From: Marinobacter sp. C7
GTDB lineage: Bacteria > Pseudomonadota > Gammaproteobacteria > Pseudomonadales > Oleiphilaceae
Length of the DNA: 64,000 nt
Direction: 5' to 3'
Assembly: GCF_022343555.1 (NCBI RefSeq)
Contig: NZ_JAKQZH010000001.1
Span: 1,780,108 to 1,844,107 of the forward strand
The notes beneath the pieces are model-generated. The model saw nothing but the letters and a program-made list of their open reading frames with translations. It ran no database searches and had not been told where the DNA came from. Numbering within the stretch: the stretch's first letter is position 1; every line of letters starts with the position of its first letter. Of the stretch, positions 1 to 9,174 are shown in pieces. The translations under genes and the position numbers were made by a program.

Positions 1-258
1 CAGGTCTTCAGGCCGGATTCGGCCGCTCTGATAGGCATCGAGATAGAACTCTGCGGGCATCAGCACACCGATGCCCGCATTCTGGCCGAGCTTTCGGGCT
101 GCGTCCCTGATCGGAAGATCGCGAAGCCCCCACCAGGGGTTTACCGCGATCCAGCGATCCAGCGGCCAGATCGGCGCAATCGTCTCGCAGATACCCGGCA
201 GGATCGATGACATATCTTTCGCCGGGGCGGTCAGGGAAACAGCAAGCTTTGCAGTCAT
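1..258 (-). CDS. dabA: DabA, inorganic carbon transporter subunit (5' part only)
   Basis: Only the first 86 codons are in the window; the gene runs off the left edge. The N-terminus holds the family pattern IAPIWPLDRWIAVNPWWG (about residues 23-40), typical of the DUF2309/UPF0753 family now called DabA. The family is a zinc-containing, carbonic-anhydrase-like protein that works with the membrane subunit DabB to accumulate inorganic carbon; the zinc-ligand region lies outside the window. Its ATG overlaps the TGA of dabB by four bases (ATGA), so the two are translationally coupled. Family assignment is confident; the rest of the protein cannot be checked. Confidence 0.85.
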   Translation of the reverse strand, partial: MTAKLAVSLTAPAKDMSSILPGICETIAPIWPLDRWIAVNPWWGLRDLPIRDAARKLGQNAGIGVLMPAEFYLDAYQSGRIRPEDL

Positions 259-1871
259 GACTTTTCTCCTGCAGTAGCGGCATAGCCGGACAGATGATCC
301 CGTTTCATGCGAGGTCCTCGCAGAGCGTCACTGGCAAGCCGACGCGTCAGGCTCTCGAAAGGTTGCTCAAGGCGCAGGCCATGACTGAAGCGCGCCTGAA
401 GTATCCGTACAGCCCTGAAGCGGCTGTAGAACAGGATCAGCGCGGAAAGCAGGAAAAGACTGATCAGGATGACCCAGGCAACGAACGTTGCCTCCAGCGG
501 CGGAACCATCGCCGCGCCGGCTCCGAACACACCGCCCAGCAAGGCATGGAGCAGCCCGTACACCGGGATCAGTGACAATGCCAGGAGCACGACCAGGGCG
601 CGGGTTTTCCTGCTTGCACCCTGCGGGATACCGAGGATGACGCTTGCAATCGCAACCACAAGCAAGCCGGCCAGCACCGATTTACCCTGCACCAGCTCGG
701 GCAGCAACCACAGGACCAGCGAGGCCATTCCGGCACCCACGATGGCGAGCAGCAGATTACTGGTACCCGACACGCCAGAGGCGAAGGAACCCGCAGATAC
801 TTTGACGGTTCGCCCCGAGGCCAGGAAGGAGTGGGCCTTGTAGAGGGAATGTGCCATCAGGTGGAGCAGTGCCAGTACATAGGCACCGAGCGCTATTTCA
901 AACAGCATGAACCCCATCTGGGAAATCGTGGACCAGGCGAGCGCATGCTTCACCGAGGTCTGTGTCATCATGGTGAGCACGGCCACCACGGCTGTTACCC
1001 CTCCCACGACCAACAGCAGCGCGTGTCCCGCGGTAAAGCCGTCAAACACTGGAAACAGTCGCAGCCAGAGGAAACCGCCCAGGTTGATAATGCCCGCATG
1101 AAGCAGTGCAGAAACCGGGGTGGGCGCCTCCATTACCCGGAGCAACCAGCCGTGGAACGGAATCTGGGCACATTTGAGGATCGCAGCGCCGGCCAACAGC
1201 AGTGACGCCCATGCCAGTGTCGTGGAGGACTGCCCTACAGCCGCCGCGCCATCGATCATCTCGGGGAGTCGGAAGGTGCCGTAATGATCCCAGAGCAGCA
1301 GGACGCTGGCGATAACGCAGGCATCTCCAAGCCGGCTTGCAATAAACTTCTGGGCAGCTGCCAGACGGGCCTCGGGGCGATCCCTGTACAAGGTCAGCAA
1401 CTGATGTAGAGCGAGGCTGACACCGATCCAGGCACCCGCCAGGACCAGCATGTGATCAGTGAACACCAGCAGCAGCACACACGCCAGCGTAGTCAGAAAC
1501 CAGGGAAGAAAGGTCTCACGGGCAGGATCGCCGGCCAGATAGTCCCGGGCATAACGGAGAATGACCCACCCTATGAACGCCACCATCATCCCCATCCAGA
1601 CCGCCAGGGCATCGGGGTACAGCCCCAGGCGGGCACCGATGGCGGGCAGTCCGGTATCGATAAGCAAGGCATCCACCAGCAAAAGCAGGCCTACAACGCC
1701 GGTAACCCCCAGGCAGGCCAGCAGGAGTCCCTCGGAAATCCGCCAGCAGTGGCGGATTTTCAGAGGGTTGCTCGACCAGTTACTGAAGATGGCAACTCCA
1801 AAGAAACTGATTGGCAGCAAAAGCCACCCGACCATTACCGGGATGGATAAAAAACTGAGGCTTTCGATCAT
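255..1871 (-). CDS. dabB: DabB, proton-conducting membrane subunit of the DAB inorganic carbon transporter
   Basis: The 538-residue, very hydrophobic protein has about 13 predicted membrane segments and belongs to the NADH dehydrogenase ND5/MrpA-like family. Conserved parts include LLHAGIINLGGFLWLRL (a quinone-oxidoreductase-type helix with conserved His) and a PFHGWLLRVMEAPTPVSALLH stretch just before it. In DAB systems this subunit conducts cations and drives CO2 hydration by DabA. It is first in the operon, with dabA following by ATGA overlap. A divergent LysR gene starts 115 bp upstream, a common arrangement for dab operons. The neighbour distinguishes it from a respiratory or Mrp subunit. 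Confidence 0.9.
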   Translation of the reverse strand: MIESLSFLSIPVMVGWLLLPISFFGVAIFSNWSSNPLKIRHCWRISEGLLLACLGVTGVVGLLLLVDALLIDTGLPAIGARLGLYPDALAVWMGMMVAFIGWVILRYARDYLAGDPARETFLPWFLTTLACVLLLVFTDHMLVLAGAWIGVSLALHQLLTLYRDRPEARLAAAQKFIASRLGDACVIASVLLLWDHYGTFRLPEMIDGAAAVGQSSTTLAWASLLLAGAAILKCAQIPFHGWLLRVMEAPTPVSALLHAGIINLGGFLWLRLFPVFDGFTAGHALLLVVGGVTAVVAVLTMMTQTSVKHALAWSTISQMGFMLFEIALGAYVLALLHLMAHSLYKAHSFLASGRTVKVSAGSFASGVSGTSNLLLAIVGAGMASLVLWLLPELVQGKSVLAGLLVVAIASVILGIPQGASRKTRALVVLLALSLIPVYGLLHALLGGVFGAGAAMVPPLEATFVAWVILISLFLLSALILFYSRFRAVRILQARFSHGLRLEQPFESLTRRLASDALRGPRMKRDHLSGYAATAGEKS

Positions 1872-1929
1872 GCTTAACTCCCTTCACAGCGTGCTGATAC
1901 TTTGCCGGGGATGCAGCATCGATAAAAAT

Positions 1930-1966
1930 GGTTTATAAATATCAAACCGTTCACTTAAAGAGAACG
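1930..1966. promoter_or_regulatory. Two adjacent inverted repeats in the dabB/lysR divergent promoter
   Basis: The 115-bp gap between the divergent genes contains GGTTT-N9-AAACC at 1930-1948 and CGTTC-N9-GAACG at 1948-1966, sharing one base. LysR-type regulators commonly bind such interrupted dyads (T-N11-A type) in divergent promoters. The spacing places both dyads within 20-60 bp upstream of the lysR start. The role is inferred; the repeats themselves are exact. Confidence 0.45.
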
Positions 1967-1986
1967 TTTTACCAGAGACTGCTTAC

Positions 1987-2886
1987 ATGCGACTGAATTA
2001 TCATCACCTGTACTACTTCTGGACGGTGGCCAGGGTTGGCCATCTCACCAAGGCCGCGGAGTCACTGCATATCTCGCAATCGGCGTTATCGGGGCAGATC
2101 CGCAAACTTGAGGAGAGCCTCGGTCATGATCTGTTTATCCGTGAAGGCCGCCGGCTGAAGCTTTCGGAAGCGGGGCGGGTTGCCTTCAACTACGCCGAGG
2201 ACATCTTCCGACAGGGAGAAGAACTGTCGGCCCTGTTTCGCTCCGGGGCTCAAACCAACCGGGAGATCCTCAAGGTTGGCGCAGTCGCAACCTTGTCCCG
2301 GAACTTTCAGGAGGGTTTCCTTCGCCCTTTGCTGGGTCGGAAGGATCTCGAACTGAAGCTCCAGAGTGGGAGCCTCGATGATTTACTCAGGCGTCTGTCT
2401 GCCCACCGGCTGGATCTGATCCTTTCCAACCAGCCGGTCCAGGGAGATGACCAGAATCCCTGGCGCTCAAGGCGTCTGGCCAGGCAACCGGTGAGTGTCA
2501 TCGGCCCGCCGGGAGACACCAGCATGCCTGAGCTGCCTAAATTCCTGCACGGCAGGAACCTGATCGTGCCCGGACCCGACAACCATGTCCGCCAGGCATT
2601 CGACCAGATATGCGAATATCACGGGGTCTACCCGAACATTATCGCCGAGGTGGATGACATGGCCATGATGCGGCTGCTTACCCGCGATACCCGAAATTTT
2701 GCGATATTACCGCCGGTTGTGGTCAGGGATGAGTTGCGTACCGGGGTATTGCGCGATTACGGGGCGCTTCCCGGCGTGTACGAGGAGTTCTATGCAATCA
2801 GCATCCGGCGCCAGTTTCAGCAGTCACTGGTAACCGGGTTGCTGAATCAGCCCGCGGATGAACTGCTGGCCTCCCTGCCCGACTGA
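1987..2886 (+). CDS. LysR-family transcriptional regulator (NhaR-like)
   Basis: A 299-residue protein of normal LysR length. Residues 1-60 form the winged helix-turn-helix, beginning MRLNYHHLYYFWTVARVGHL, with AAESLHISQSALSGQIRKLE as the recognition region. The NYHHLYYFW start and the ligand-binding domain (residues about 90-295) resemble the NhaR subgroup rather than CbbR. It is transcribed away from dabBA and probably controls it, perhaps in response to pH, sodium or inorganic carbon. The target is inferred only from position. Confidence 0.88.
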   Translation: MRLNYHHLYYFWTVARVGHLTKAAESLHISQSALSGQIRKLEESLGHDLFIREGRRLKLSEAGRVAFNYAEDIFRQGEELSALFRSGAQTNREILKVGAVATLSRNFQEGFLRPLLGRKDLELKLQSGSLDDLLRRLSAHRLDLILSNQPVQGDDQNPWRSRRLARQPVSVIGPPGDTSMPELPKFLHGRNLIVPGPDNHVRQAFDQICEYHGVYPNIIAEVDDMAMMRLLTRDTRNFAILPPVVVRDELRTGVLRDYGALPGVYEEFYAISIRRQFQQSLVTGLLNQPADELLASLPD

Positions 2887-2993
2887 GCATTCTGACCAGC
2901 TACGGAGCGCGAATAAGTCATACATTCCTCAAACTGGTCGCCTTATACTCGAAGTGAGTCCATGAAAATAACAACATCAGGGCAGCGAGAACC

Positions 2994-4472
2994 ATGCACA
3001 GAGCAAACACCGAGTCCCCATCCATACTCATTATCGGCACCGGGTTTGGCGGGTTGGGGATGGCGATCCAGCTCAAGAAAGCGGGCTACCAGAACCTGAT
3101 CCTGCTGGAGAAAGCGAATCGCGTGGGCGGCACCTGGCGCGACAATACCTATCCCGGCGCCGCCTGCGACGTTCAGTCCCACTTCTATTCCTACAGCTTT
3201 GAACCCAAACACGACTGGTCCCGAAAATTCGGACTTCAGCACGAAATTCTGGGTTACATGGAGCACTGTGTCGAAAAATACGGACTGGGTGAGCACATCC
3301 GCTTCAATTCGGAGGTTTCAGACGCCAGCTTCGACCAGCGGCTGAATCGCTGGAACGTTACCCTGACTAATGGTGAGGTACTCACGAGTCATATTCTGAT
3401 CACCGCGACGGGGCAACTGAACCAACCCGCCTGGCCAAAAATCGAAGGCCTCAACCGGTTTCGGGGGCGGATCTTCCATTCGGCCCGCTGGGACCACGAT
3501 TACGATATCACCGGTAAGAAAGTTGCCGTGATTGGCACCGGCGCCAGCGCCATCCAGTTTGTGCCTGAAATTGCCAAACAGGTGCGCACCCTCAACCTGT
3601 TCCAGCGCAACGCCGCCTGGGTTCTGCCCAAACCGGATCGTCCGTTCCGGCCGTGGGAGCAGTGGCTGTTCAGCAAGCTCCCGGTGTGGGACCGACTCTA
3701 CCGATACCTGATCTACTGGAAGAACGAAAGCCGGGCATTGGCCTTCACACGCTTCAAAGGCCTGCTGGAGACCTTTGCCCGACAGGCGAGGAAGGAGGCG
3801 CAAAAACGGATCACCGACCCGGAGAAACTTCGTAAGATCATCCCGGATTACCAGATCGGCTGTAAGCGGATCCTGATTTCCAATGACTGGTACCCGGCCA
3901 TCAACCAGTCCAACGTGAACCTTGTCACCGAGGCGATCCGCGAAATCGCTACCGACGGCGTGATAACGGCTGACGGAAAACACCACCCGGCCGACGCAAT
4001 CATCCTGGCGACCGGCTTTCGGGCGTCGGAGTTCCTGTCGCCCATCACCATCACGGGGCGCAACGGCAGAAACCTGAATGAGGCCTGGAAAGACGGCGCC
4101 GTGGCCTTCAAAGGCATCACCGTCAGCGGGTTTCCCAATATGTTCATGCTGTATGGCCCGAACACCAACCTGGCCCATAACTCGATTCTCTACATGCTCG
4201 AATCCCAGTTCCGGTATGTCCTCGATTGCCTCAAAGCACTGGACAAGTACCCCGGAGCAGCCATGGATGTCCGGGAGGACCGTCAGGAACGTTTCTCGCA
4301 GGTGGTTCAGGCCGGGCTCAAGGGCTCGGTCTGGGATACCGGCTGTACCTCCTGGTACCTTGATGAGAACGGAAAGAACACGGTGAACTGGCCCGGTTTC
4401 ACCTTCACCTACCGGTTTTCTACCCGGCATGTGGATACCGCCGACTACCGGTTTCTGAATCCCGCCAACTGA
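2994..4472 (+). CDS. Flavin-containing monooxygenase, Baeyer-Villiger type
   Basis: A 492-residue NAD(P)/FAD oxidoreductase. An FAD-binding GTGFGG motif lies at residues 15-20, and the Baeyer-Villiger fingerprint FxGxxxHxxxWD is intact (FRGRIFHSARWD, from residue 156). A second dinucleotide motif (GTGASA) follows at about residue 180. Such enzymes insert one oxygen from O2 into ketones or oxidise heteroatoms using NADPH. The gene stands alone between the LysR gene and a terminator. The substrate cannot be predicted; alkane- and steroid-degrading marine bacteria often carry several of these. Confidence 0.88.
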   Translation: MHRANTESPSILIIGTGFGGLGMAIQLKKAGYQNLILLEKANRVGGTWRDNTYPGAACDVQSHFYSYSFEPKHDWSRKFGLQHEILGYMEHCVEKYGLGEHIRFNSEVSDASFDQRLNRWNVTLTNGEVLTSHILITATGQLNQPAWPKIEGLNRFRGRIFHSARWDHDYDITGKKVAVIGTGASAIQFVPEIAKQVRTLNLFQRNAAWVLPKPDRPFRPWEQWLFSKLPVWDRLYRYLIYWKNESRALAFTRFKGLLETFARQARKEAQKRITDPEKLRKIIPDYQIGCKRILISNDWYPAINQSNVNLVTEAIREIATDGVITADGKHHPADAIILATGFRASEFLSPITITGRNGRNLNEAWKDGAVAFKGITVSGFPNMFMLYGPNTNLAHNSILYMLESQFRYVLDCLKALDKYPGAAMDVREDRQERFSQVVQAGLKGSVWDTGCTSWYLDENGKNTVNWPGFTFTYRFSTRHVDTADYRFLNPAN

Positions 4473-4477
4473 CAAAA

Positions 4478-4505
4478 CAACGGCAGTTTCACTGCCGTTG
4501 AAGTT
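4478..4505 (+). terminator. Intrinsic terminator after the monooxygenase gene
   Basis: A perfect 10-bp stem, CAACGGCAGT (4478-4487) with ACTGCCGTTG (4491-4500) and a 3-base loop, starts six bases after the monooxygenase stop codon. It is followed by a short T-rich run (AAGTTTTCTC). It separates this gene from the GntR operon. Confidence 0.75.
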
Positions 4506-4556
4506 TTCTCGCATTCATAGGATGATTGGATCATCAGGTAGAAGGATGTTCATGCA

Positions 4557-5240
4557 ATGCTGGAAAGAATACGAAAGGGATCTCTGGTGGAAACCGCAAT
4601 CGAAAGTCTCAGACGGGCCATCGAGAAAGGAGACTGGGGAATTGGCGCAAAGCTCCCGGTGGAATCCGAACTGTCGGAATCCCTTGGGGTAAGCCGCAAC
4701 ACTGTCCGGGAGGCGGTCCGAGTGCTGGTTCATGTGGGAATGCTGGAAACCCGTCAGGGTGATGGCACCTATGTGCGTGCCACCCGGGATGCGGGGGAAA
4801 CCCTTCGACGCATCGCCCGTACCGAACTGGCCGACCAGCTTGAGGTTCGTATCATGCTGGAGTCCGAAGCCGCCAAGCTGGCATCGCTGAGACGGACTGA
4901 CACAGACCTGAAACGCATGACGGATGCCCTGGATGCAAGAGCACGTTCGGCAACCAATCTTGAGGATCGCATCCACCATGACGAACGCTTCCACCATGCA
5001 GTGGTCATGGCTTCCCACAACCCTGCCCTGATTGAGCTCTATGACTATTTTTCGCATGGTGTGAGCCAGACCATTGAGCGCACAGAAATGGATGCAGATC
5101 TACCCGAGCCCTCCCAGGAAGATCACGAACTCCTGCTTGCCGCTATCCGTCGTGGGGAGGCCCAGAAAGCGGGACACCTGGCGCGGGCATTGCTCGAACC
5201 CAGTCTGAACGCCCTCAATCCCGGAGTTGCCGGTTCATGA
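4557..5240 (+). CDS. GntR-family regulator with FCD domain
   Basis: A 227-residue regulator of the FadR subfamily. The winged helix-turn-helix (about residues 8-75) contains KLPVESELSESLGVSRNTVREA and RQGDGTYV. The all-helical FCD ligand domain (about 90-215) carries the metal/ligand His set seen in DERFHHAVV and related positions. Such proteins usually repress an adjacent transport or catabolic gene and release it on binding a carboxylate. The gene overlaps the following SBF-like transporter by four bases (ATGA), so regulator and transporter are co-translated and probably autoregulated together. Confidence 0.88.
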   Translation: MLERIRKGSLVETAIESLRRAIEKGDWGIGAKLPVESELSESLGVSRNTVREAVRVLVHVGMLETRQGDGTYVRATRDAGETLRRIARTELADQLEVRIMLESEAAKLASLRRTDTDLKRMTDALDARARSATNLEDRIHHDERFHHAVVMASHNPALIELYDYFSHGVSQTIERTEMDADLPEPSQEDHELLLAAIRRGEAQKAGHLARALLEPSLNALNPGVAGS

Positions 5241-6247
5241 AAGTTCGCATCGACACTTTTACCCTGTTGTTACTGGGTGCCATTGTTCTGGCCTCATTCC
5301 TGCCTGCCACCGGCACAATCGGAGACTGGCTGGCTATGGCGGGCAGTGTGGCGGTGGGATTTTTGTTCTTCTTTCACGGAGCTGCCCTTTCCCGTGAACA
5401 GATCATTGCCGGTGCGACGCACTGGCGACTGCATATCCTGATTACCGCCCTCACCTTCGTGTTCTTTCCTCTCGCGGTGCTGCCGATCAACGCGCTGTCT
5501 GATGTGATTCCGTCCTGGATGCCGAGAGACCTGGGGCTTGGTTTCCTTTATCTGGGTGTTCTGCCCTCGGCGGTCTCCTCCTCCATTGCCTACACAGCCA
5601 TGGCAAGAGGCAACGTACCCGCAGCAATATGCAGCGCAGCGGCCTCCAATGTATTTGGCATGATGCTCACACCTTTTCTGCTATTACTGCTGGTAAGCAC
5701 TTCCGGAGCCGGAGGCTTCTCGGTAGCCGAAGCACTGAAGGATATTGTCATCCAGCTGTTGCTGCCGTTTGCGGTTGGACATGCCCTGAGGCCCTGGCTG
5801 GGCGGTTACCTGGCAAGGAACGAAAAACTCATGGCACGCTACGATCAGGGCGTCATCTGGCTGATTGTCTATTCCGCCTTTTCCCACTCCGTGGAGAGCG
5901 GCCTCTGGCAAAACCTCCCGGTACAGGCGATCGTGTTTGCGGTTGTCCTCTGTTTCGCGCTGCTTGGCTTGTTCATGGTCATGGCCCGGTTTCTGGTACG
6001 ACGGTTCCGATTCAGCCTGGAAGACGAGACAGCGGTGGTATTTTGCGGGTCAAAGAAAAGTCTGGCATCCGGACTCCCCATGGCCAAGGTTTTGTTCTCC
6101 GGACACCCCGGATTCGGCATGATTGTGCTGCCGATCATGTGCTACAACCAGATCCAGGTAATTGTGGGGGCTATCCTGGCCCGGAAATACCGGGAGAAAA
6201 TCGAGCAAGCGAGGGCATCATCCCCCGCCCATGCCACCGAAGATTGA
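5237..6247 (+). CDS. SBF-like (bile acid:sodium symporter family) transporter
   Basis: A 336-residue inner-membrane protein with about 9-10 hydrophobic segments. The pattern CGSKKSLASGLPMAKVLF near the C-terminus is characteristic of the SBF-like branch (YfeH type), whose members move organic anions with sodium. The start overlaps the GntR stop codon. The 3' end overlaps the convergent J-domain-like gene by 30 bp. Its substrate is unknown; the GntR/FCD partner suggests a small carboxylate. Confidence 0.85.
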   Translation: MKVRIDTFTLLLLGAIVLASFLPATGTIGDWLAMAGSVAVGFLFFFHGAALSREQIIAGATHWRLHILITALTFVFFPLAVLPINALSDVIPSWMPRDLGLGFLYLGVLPSAVSSSIAYTAMARGNVPAAICSAAASNVFGMMLTPFLLLLLVSTSGAGGFSVAEALKDIVIQLLLPFAVGHALRPWLGGYLARNEKLMARYDQGVIWLIVYSAFSHSVESGLWQNLPVQAIVFAVVLCFALLGLFMVMARFLVRRFRFSLEDETAVVFCGSKKSLASGLPMAKVLFSGHPGFGMIVLPIMCYNQIQVIVGAILARKYREKIEQARASSPAHATED

Positions 6248-6859
6248 AGCGAGGATCACCAGCCCCACGATCCAGCCGATCACAGCCGGCCAGAAGTTGA
6301 CCATCTGAGGTGGCTGTTCCGGCTGTTCGTCGGCCATGTCGAGCTCCGGAAAGGTTCTGTCATCAACCTGTTCCGGCGTCTCCAGCAGGCTGTACCAGTC
6401 AAACCATTCGCCCAGAAAGCGGGAAACGGGCGCAGGCAGGCTCCCATTCTCGGCCATGGGGCGTAGCTGAGGTTCCAGCTGGGCGGCTATTTCCCGTCGC
6501 AGAGCCGGTTGATCGGCCGGCGGCTCGCAGAGAATGGCTTTCCAGATACCCACGTCCTTGCTGCGACCGGAATCGTTCAGCAGCGCTTTGATCTGGATAA
6601 TCACCTCACGGACAATCTGACCTTCGTGGCTGTCAAGAGGGCGCCGGTTGACCGTCTCCTGGGGAGCCGTTGGAGCTTCTGCCGGTTCGTAGTCTTCTTG
6701 CGGCCCGGCTACAGGTGCCTCACCGGTTGCTTCACGAAAAGCCCGATCCAGCCTCTCAGCCTCGTCTCCGGTGGCAAATTTCAGCTGTTGTTCGTACGCC
6801 TGCTGTATCCGCTGACGGTCACCGGTTGGTTCGATTCCAAGGATCTCCCAGCAATTCAT
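6218..6859 (-). CDS. Small J-domain-like protein with C-terminal membrane anchor
   Basis: I start the gene at the ATG at 6859, giving MNCWEILGIEPTGDRQRIQQAYEQQLK, which matches the opening helices of a DnaJ J-domain. The HPD tripeptide that stimulates DnaK is not seen in the first 60 residues, so this is a degenerate J-like domain. The middle is polar and Glu/Pro-rich, and one hydrophobic segment (VIGWIVGLVILASIFGG) ends the protein. It should sit in the inner membrane facing the cytoplasm. Its last codons overlap the end of the SBF gene. Function is unknown. Confidence 0.7.
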   Translation of the reverse strand: MNCWEILGIEPTGDRQRIQQAYEQQLKFATGDEAERLDRAFREATGEAPVAGPQEDYEPAEAPTAPQETVNRRPLDSHEGQIVREVIIQIKALLNDSGRSKDVGIWKAILCEPPADQPALRREIAAQLEPQLRPMAENGSLPAPVSRFLGEWFDWYSLLETPEQVDDRTFPELDMADEQPEQPPQMVNFWPAVIGWIVGLVILASIFGGMGGG

Positions 6860-6990
6860 AGAGCTGTAACTCCCACCCCCGAGATTGATTACAATTTTGA
6901 GAGACAAACAGTGTGTAGTCCCCTACGATAGGTACAACAACAAGAACACTGAGTTACCTCCAAAGACCGGCAAATTATAGAACGTGATCC

Positions 6991-9138
6991 ATGAGTGTTT
7001 CGACAAGATTGCAGTTAAGTTTCATAAACCTGCCGCAGCATCGGCAATTCCGATTCGTGCTGGTGCTCGCATCCGCCGCCTGTTTGCCGGCCCAAGCCCA
7101 GGTTTCCGACCCCGCACTGTCGCCGGACATCCTCGCCATTGACGGTGAACTCTTCGAGCTCCCCGAAGTGCTGACCACGACCCGGCTGAGGCAATCAAAG
7201 CTCAAGGTACCCGGTACGACGACCATCATCACCGGCGATATGATTCGCGATCTCGGCGTCATGAATCTGGTTGAAGTATTCAGGCTGGTGCCCGGGATGG
7301 TTGTGGGCGACCACGGCAGCACCAACCCTGTGGCAACCTACCACGGCACATCGCAATACGAGCAACGGCGCCTTCAGGTGCTGATCGATGGGCGCACCGC
7401 CTATCGCGCAAGCCTTGCCGATGTGGACTGGATCGCCATGCCGGTTGCGCTGGAAAATATCGAACGCATTGAGGTCAGCCGAGGCCCCAACTCCGCCGCT
7501 TACGGTATCAACGCGTTTCTCGGTACTGTTAACATCATCACCCGATCCCCTGAAGACACCGCCGGCGTTGAAGCCTATGCCGCATCCGGCTCCCGGGGCT
7601 ACCTGAGAACATTCACCTCGGTGGGTGACACCAACCCCGGCGGCAGCTGGCGCCTGTCCTACGAGAAACGAAAATCCAATGGCTTCGACTCGCAACTTGA
7701 AGGCGGCGAAGCGATTCCGTTCCATGACGGCCACGACACCAACAATTTCAACTTTGACAGCATCCTGAAAATCGACAACCGGCATTCTTTTGATTTCCGG
7801 GCGGGGGTACTGGAAGGTGTCAATGAAGAAGACAAGTTTAAATCCGGAAAACTGGGGGCGGTAACCCATCCGGATATTCTCATGGACGATTACTATCTGC
7901 AGATCCGATTCAACGGGAGCACCTCCCCCAACCATTTCTATCATCTGCAGGCCAGTTACCAGGACCAGAAAAGACGACAGCGCTGGCTGGTAAACACCCC
8001 GGCAGAGGAATTTGTCACCCTCCTTCCTCCTGACAATACGTTCCCGACCGATCAGGGACCCTTCATCGCGGTCCTGAATGAGGACAGAGAGGAATCCCGG
8101 CAGGAATTCGAATTCCAGGACACAGTGATCGTCAATCCGGAACTCCAGCTGGTGTCAGGGTTGGGCTACCGTAAAGACACGTTCGATTCGGAAACCTTCT
8201 TCAACGGCCGCGGCCACAACTACCAGAGTCGGGTATTCGCCAATGCCGAATACTCACCGGCCCGCTGGGTGACTTTCAATGCCGGGGGCAACTACGAGAG
8301 AACGACAACGACCGGCGAAGGCTACTTCTCTCCCCGCGCCGCCTCGAATTTCATCTTCAACGACAACCATGTCCTCCGGTTCGTGTTTTCCCGTGCGGTA
8401 CGAACACCGGATGCATTTGAGCAGGAACCCGACTGGTCATACCGCCCTGCCAATGTTCAGCCGCCGTTCTCGGCGCTCGACGGGGTCCGTTTTCGGGTCG
8501 CCGATCTCGTTGATCCGCAAACGTCAACGCTGGGTGAGGATCTGGAAGAGGAATGGATCACATCCAGGGAAATCAGCTACTTCGGCCAGTTCCACCTGGA
8601 CAATGCGCTGTTTTCCATGGAAGTCCGCTATTTTAATGATGACCTCCACGACATGATCAGCGGCGTGATCAATGAAGAGGAATGGACCATAGATAACAAC
8701 GTCGACCTTGATCAGGAGGGGTTTGAAGTTGAAACCTCACTGGAATTTTCGGGAACGATGTTGCGCGCAACGTACGGCTATCTTGATCAGGACGGCCGTT
8801 ACGTTGGTGATCCCACCAGCCTTTCTGAAAGCGATCAGCAATACGCTGTTGATCTGCTGGGACGGTTGTCCGCCCAACATTCCGGCAGTTTTGCGTGGAT
8901 CCAGGACCTTCCGATGGACCTGACTTCCTCCGCGGCGTTCTACTGGACGAATGAAGTAAGGAATACACGATTCGAGCGTGCCGATTTTCGGCTCGCCAAA
9001 CGGGTAGACGCGCTAAACTACAGTTACGTACTGGCCTTTACGATACAGCATTACCTCAATCCGAAGGCCTGGATCAGCCCTGACAACCGGATAGAGGACC
9101 ACAATCAGTTTTTCGCTGAAGCCGGTATCCGGTTCTGA
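6991..9138 (+). CDS. TonB-dependent outer-membrane receptor
   Basis: The 715-residue protein has a signal peptide (cleavage near ACLPAQA-Q, residue 37). A plug domain (about 55-170) includes VEVFRLVPGMVVGDHG and the end-of-plug signature IERIEVSRGPNSAAYG followed by GTVNIITRSP. A beta-barrel ends in the terminal aromatic residue (AGIRF). Receptors of this kind import large or scarce ligands using TonB energy. It leads a three-gene operon, 36 bp before a periplasmic binding-protein gene that is itself coupled to a histidine kinase, which suggests a sensing role. The ligand is unknown; no heme, siderophore or cobalamin genes are nearby. Confidence 0.88.
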   Translation: MSVSTRLQLSFINLPQHRQFRFVLVLASAACLPAQAQVSDPALSPDILAIDGELFELPEVLTTTRLRQSKLKVPGTTTIITGDMIRDLGVMNLVEVFRLVPGMVVGDHGSTNPVATYHGTSQYEQRRLQVLIDGRTAYRASLADVDWIAMPVALENIERIEVSRGPNSAAYGINAFLGTVNIITRSPEDTAGVEAYAASGSRGYLRTFTSVGDTNPGGSWRLSYEKRKSNGFDSQLEGGEAIPFHDGHDTNNFNFDSILKIDNRHSFDFRAGVLEGVNEEDKFKSGKLGAVTHPDILMDDYYLQIRFNGSTSPNHFYHLQASYQDQKRRQRWLVNTPAEEFVTLLPPDNTFPTDQGPFIAVLNEDREESRQEFEFQDTVIVNPELQLVSGLGYRKDTFDSETFFNGRGHNYQSRVFANAEYSPARWVTFNAGGNYERTTTTGEGYFSPRAASNFIFNDNHVLRFVFSRAVRTPDAFEQEPDWSYRPANVQPPFSALDGVRFRVADLVDPQTSTLGEDLEEEWITSREISYFGQFHLDNALFSMEVRYFNDDLHDMISGVINEEEWTIDNNVDLDQEGFEVETSLEFSGTMLRATYGYLDQDGRYVGDPTSLSESDQQYAVDLLGRLSAQHSGSFAWIQDLPMDLTSSAAFYWTNEVRNTRFERADFRLAKRVDALNYSYVLAFTIQHYLNPKAWISPDNRIEDHNQFFAEAGIRF

Positions 9139-9174
9139 GTTTTCGGCCAAGGACAGCATGTAACCCGGGAAGGT

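Noticed and set aside
8..283. Minus-strand ORF of 91 codons at the left edge
   Set aside because: It lies in a different frame from dabA, which has clear family motifs and the coupled start.
3318..4514. 398-codon minus-strand ORF inside the monooxygenase
   Set aside because: Antisense shadow of a gene with complete Baeyer-Villiger and FAD motifs.
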